From Patescibacteria group bacterium UBA1400 (GTDB lineage: Bacteria; Patescibacteriota; Microgenomatia; UBA1400): 15,690 bases of DNA. The notes under the pieces were generated by a model. The model worked only from the letters and a program-made list of their open reading frames with translations, was not told the DNA's origin and searched no databases. The stretch lies in NCBI GenBank assembly GCA_002305125.1, contig DBQG01000017.1:18460-34149 (forward strand), given 5' to 3'. The translations under genes and the position numbers were made by a program. Of the stretch, positions 13,251 through 15,690 are shown piece after piece (within the stretch, counting starts at the first letter, position 1; each line of letters begins with the position of its first letter).

Positions 13251-14392
13251 AATTTGGAATTAGAACACCATCAATAAAACGAAGAATTGCAGCTAGAACA
13301 TCATGGAAACGCTACGTTAGGCACAGCATGGGGTTAAAAGCTCCAAGAGGAATGGGTATACTCACAAACCCAAAGAAGGCTGTGTATAACAAAGTTTACA
13401 ACAAAACATCAGTGAGTGTAGACGAATTATCAAAAATTCCTAATAATAGAAATAACAGTTCTTCTTCTGAACAAAAACCTATGAATAACGAACATCCAAT
13501 TGGAATAGAAGTAACAAATACAGGAAGTATCATCAGAAGCTCAAGCAAAGCTCTCACAGTTACAAGTAAAAACTTTCAAGAGCTACGTCAACAAATTACA
13601 GATATTTACAATCAACGTGTGGAGTTATTAAAAAAACTCAATTCAGCTAAAACAAAGCTATTCATACTCTCTACGATCCATTTTGGAAGCTACCTTGTTA
13701 TAGTTGGATTCTTTTACAAGGGAATTGCCAACTCAAGAAAAACTCAGCGGGATGTTGTTAAAGATTTAGAAAAGCAGGTTTCAGAAACTTTTGTTAAATT
13801 GACTTTTGCTGATAAATCACAACTTGAGAAAAGTTGGCTGAATTGCATAGACACATTCAAAGAGCTGATGAATAGTGAGAAGATTTGGGATATTACCTAT
13901 GCAGAAAATGTTGATAGAGCCAAAGCACGAACAGTAGCCCAAACAGCTACCAAAAGGACTCCCATATCTAAAACTGAACGTGAGATTGAATTTGTCAAAA
14001 GTGATCTAACGCACCTACTTTTTCCCAATGAAAATGGCCCTGACTTGTTTTTATTCCCCACATTTTTACTCCTTTTCAAAGACAATCAAGAATTTGGAAT
14101 TTTCGATCTCAAAGAGGTAAAGGCAACAATGAAACTTTCAGGTTACGTTGAAGAGGAAAGCGTACCAAAGGATACAGAAATTATTCAACATACTTGGAAA
14201 AAGGCCAATAAAGATGGTTCTATGGATAAAAGATTCAAAGGAAATTATCAAATTCCCATTGTTAAATATGGTGATATGACTTTTGAATCAGAAGGCGGGC
14301 TTGAAGAATCATTTATGTTTAGTGACTTCGATGCCTTCACAGAGTTTGCAAAAACATACGAGTATCACGTCTCGTGGCTAGGCAAACTCTAA
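13247..14392 (+). CDS. DUF4236-associated-type protein with basic N-terminus
   Basis: Three parts are visible in 381 aa. Residues 1-62 are strongly basic (FGIRTPSIKRRIAARTSWKR, then a GLKAPRGMG and NPKKAVYNKVYNK stretch), a motif I recall from hypothetical, often phage-linked proteins of Firmicutes. Residues 63-110 are a Ser/Asn-rich linker. Residues 115-180 contain a helix with a hydrophobic run (LFILSTIHFGSYLVIVGFFY, 138-157), a possible membrane anchor. Residues 180-381 resemble the C-terminal region found in many DUF4236 proteins, with SEKIWDIT (210-217), an EEESVP segment (302-307) and RFKGNYQIPIVKYGDM (329-344). The DUF4236 domain itself is absent. It overlaps the preceding gene by 4 bp and stops one base before the TPR gene. 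Function is unknown. Confidence 0.65.
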   Translation: MKFGIRTPSIKRRIAARTSWKRYVRHSMGLKAPRGMGILTNPKKAVYNKVYNKTSVSVDELSKIPNNRNNSSSSEQKPMNNEHPIGIEVTNTGSIIRSSSKALTVTSKNFQELRQQITDIYNQRVELLKKLNSAKTKLFILSTIHFGSYLVIVGFFYKGIANSRKTQRDVVKDLEKQVSETFVKLTFADKSQLEKSWLNCIDTFKELMNSEKIWDITYAENVDRAKARTVAQTATKRTPISKTEREIEFVKSDLTHLLFPNENGPDLFLFPTFLLLFKDNQEFGIFDLKEVKATMKLSGYVEEESVPKDTEIIQHTWKKANKDGSMDKRFKGNYQIPIVKYGDMTFESEGGLEESFMFSDFDAFTEFAKTYEYHVSWLGKL

Positions 14393-14393
14393 T

Positions 14394-15158
14394 ATGTTCA
14401 ATCTCTTCACTAAATCAAAGTATTCTGACGATAATGAATCCATAACAGCACTCATGCGTATTTCTAGCATGGGGTTCGGTGGTGAACAGGATTTTGAAAA
14501 AGATAATATGTTGAAAGTATTAGGAGAAATTGAAAGTTCTTTCAACGATCTTCAAAACCCAAAACTTGCCTATTGGTTAGGCATTGCTTGGAGAAATTTT
14601 ACAGCATGGCATATTCGAGGTGATGAGAGAAAAGAGTATCTCGAAAAAGCAGTAGCCTACTTTGACAAAGCACTAGAACTATCAAAAAACACATTGCCTA
14701 TCAAATTACCACTTGAGAAACGACATAACGCTGAATATTTAGATCAGATTGATATTGCAGGAGAATTAGGACATTTATTAGTGGACGAGGCTATTATTAG
14801 GGATTTAGATAGAGGTGAAAAGGTATTGCAATTCGTTTTTGACAATACCGAAGAATATGAACCTTGCCTTTGTTCATATGCAGAACTTTTTTACAAACGA
14901 GGAGATTATCAAAAATGTGCTGAGATAGAATTGAATATCAGTGATAGATGTGCAGTCTCACCAGAATGGAAAGACGATCCACCACCAGCACCATTAGGGA
15001 TCGTAGGCAGTGCGTATAGAGCATTGGCGAAACAAGTGAAGAAAGAGGGAAAGATCGATGAAGCAATTGGATACTTTCAAAAAATGAAAGAACTGAAGGT
15101 TGCTTCAGAAAACGACTTGAAGATATTAGGGAAGCTTGCAGATAATAAAATATCTTGA
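14394..15158 (+). CDS. TPR-repeat protein, last gene of the HTH operon
   Basis: This 254-aa soluble protein looks like a tetratricopeptide-repeat scaffold. Helical pairs with TPR-like spacing occur at about 58-98 (LAYWLGIAWRNFTAWHI, then YLEKAVAYFDKALELS), 120-175 (ending LCSYAELFYKRGDYQKCAEIE) and 205-240 (SAYRALAKQVKKEGKIDEAIGYFQKMKEL). The last is the clearest repeat, with the G-x-x-x-E-A-I-x-x-F-x-K pattern. TPRs bind other proteins, here possibly the 381-aa neighbour. It begins one base after that gene's stop, so the genes are cotranscribed. No catalytic motif is visible. It faces the minus-strand gene at the right edge across 40 bp with no clear terminator. Confidence 0.75.
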   Translation: MFNLFTKSKYSDDNESITALMRISSMGFGGEQDFEKDNMLKVLGEIESSFNDLQNPKLAYWLGIAWRNFTAWHIRGDERKEYLEKAVAYFDKALELSKNTLPIKLPLEKRHNAEYLDQIDIAGELGHLLVDEAIIRDLDRGEKVLQFVFDNTEEYEPCLCSYAELFYKRGDYQKCAEIELNISDRCAVSPEWKDDPPPAPLGIVGSAYRALAKQVKKEGKIDEAIGYFQKMKELKVASENDLKILGKLADNKIS

Positions 15159-15198
15159 TATATGTGTAAATCCAGCCGTTAAACGAGTTGAAATATAG

Positions 15199-15690
15199 TT
15201 ATTGAAAATTAAACGTTTCAATTATTTTGTCTGTTAACTCTTTATTTTCAGGTTGTGGTGGATAGGTAGACACCGAGAAGAGTCTGCCATCCTTCAATAT
15301 AACAGTTAAGTAATGTTTCTTAGGATCATTAGCATTGGCAATACCTTTTGTTCCGATATATCCATCAATTGAGGCCTCTTTTATAGATGCAGGATCCATG
15401 CCTGTCTTGGCTTTTTCTAAATCTTGTGCCGATCCCTCTTTGTTAGCTAGATACAAAGCATAGAGTTGGTATTCAGGATTGTTCTGATCACCTTTTTCGA
15501 TGTAGAAAGCGACTGTACGGATGCTACCGTCATTATCGCCGATCTCCTTTCTAAATGTCAAATCACTTGGGAATGAAAGAGTCAGCCCTATTTCATCAAC
15601 TGTTTGTTCTTGCCATCCTGTTTGATCTATCGAATTTTCCCCAGTAGACAATTGTTGTTCATTGTTTGGTTTATTTGACGTTATAAAGGC
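15199..15690 (-). CDS. Probable exported PsbP-like protein (5' end outside window)
   Basis: The frame stays open to the right edge (upstream of the TTG at 15651 it reads AFITSNKPNNEQQ), so the gene is cut and that TTG is only an internal codon. The visible 163 residues have the pattern of small secreted domains common in Patescibacteria: VDEIGLTLSFPSDL near the start, a two-layer alpha/beta middle (VAFYIEKGD, YQLYALYLA), a YLTVILKDGRLFSVS strand pair, and a closing helix NKELTDKIIETFNF as in PsbP/Mog1-like proteins. The Ser/Asn/Gln-rich start looks like a linker after a signal or membrane anchor lying outside the window. Family assignment is tentative. Confidence 0.6.
   Translation of the reverse strand, partial: AFITSNKPNNEQQLSTGENSIDQTGWQEQTVDEIGLTLSFPSDLTFRKEIGDNDGSIRTVAFYIEKGDQNNPEYQLYALYLANKEGSAQDLEKAKTGMDPASIKEASIDGYIGTKGIANANDPKKHYLTVILKDGRLFSVSTYPPQPENKELTDKIIETFNFQ

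Overview
The window most likely comes from a bacterium of the Candidate Phyla Radiation (Patescibacteria, Microgenomates-like). This is inferred from the AT-rich sequence, compact genes, a type-2 OMP decarboxylase, an archaeal-style PRPP synthetase, a divergent CTP synthase and an L19 with a long lysine-rich tail. No rRNA is present to prove it. TGA acts as a normal stop (end of the 206-aa and TPR genes), so the Gracilibacteria code is excluded. A full Shine-Dalgarno sequence is present at one gene, while at least two others appear leaderless.

Region 1 (1-4497, + strand) is a tight pyrimidine operon: pyrF (cut by the left edge), pyrE, prs, pyrG, then rplS for ribosomal protein L19. Prs makes PRPP, PyrE uses it to make OMP, PyrF makes UMP, and PyrG makes CTP after UMP has been phosphorylated elsewhere.

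Region 2 (4584-10397) holds envelope and stress genes. An encapsulated-ferritin-like gene and an MFS transporter form a minus-strand operon. A divergent gene encodes a two-domain PRC-barrel protein, followed by a BON-domain protein, a CNNM/CorC-type CBS membrane protein, a DedA protein, and a DUF305 gene broken by a one-base frameshift. Four promoters here (ferritin-like, PRC-barrel, BON, DUF305) carry direct repeats of TTATTAC or close variants at exactly 11-bp spacing. This suggests one regulator controls them as a small regulon.

Region 3 (about 10400-15690) looks like accessory DNA. It opens with a gene-poor 430 bp containing a decayed small ORF and a terminator. A minus-strand gene follows for a membrane-anchored Ig-like/coiled-coil protein. 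Its leader contains a compact GC-rich RNA of four packed hairpins (12182-12290), with GNRA loops and G-U pairs that fix it to the minus strand; I cannot assign it to a known class. Divergently, a MerR/excisionase-type HTH gene heads a tight four-gene operon (HTH, unknown 206 aa, a 381-aa protein with a DUF4236-associated C-terminus, and a TPR protein) of unknown function. The right edge cuts a minus-strand gene for a probable exported protein.

The most interesting items are the structured RNA, the shared 11-bp-repeat promoters, and the uncharacterised HTH operon. No tRNA, rRNA, CRISPR array, intact insertion sequence or attachment site was seen.
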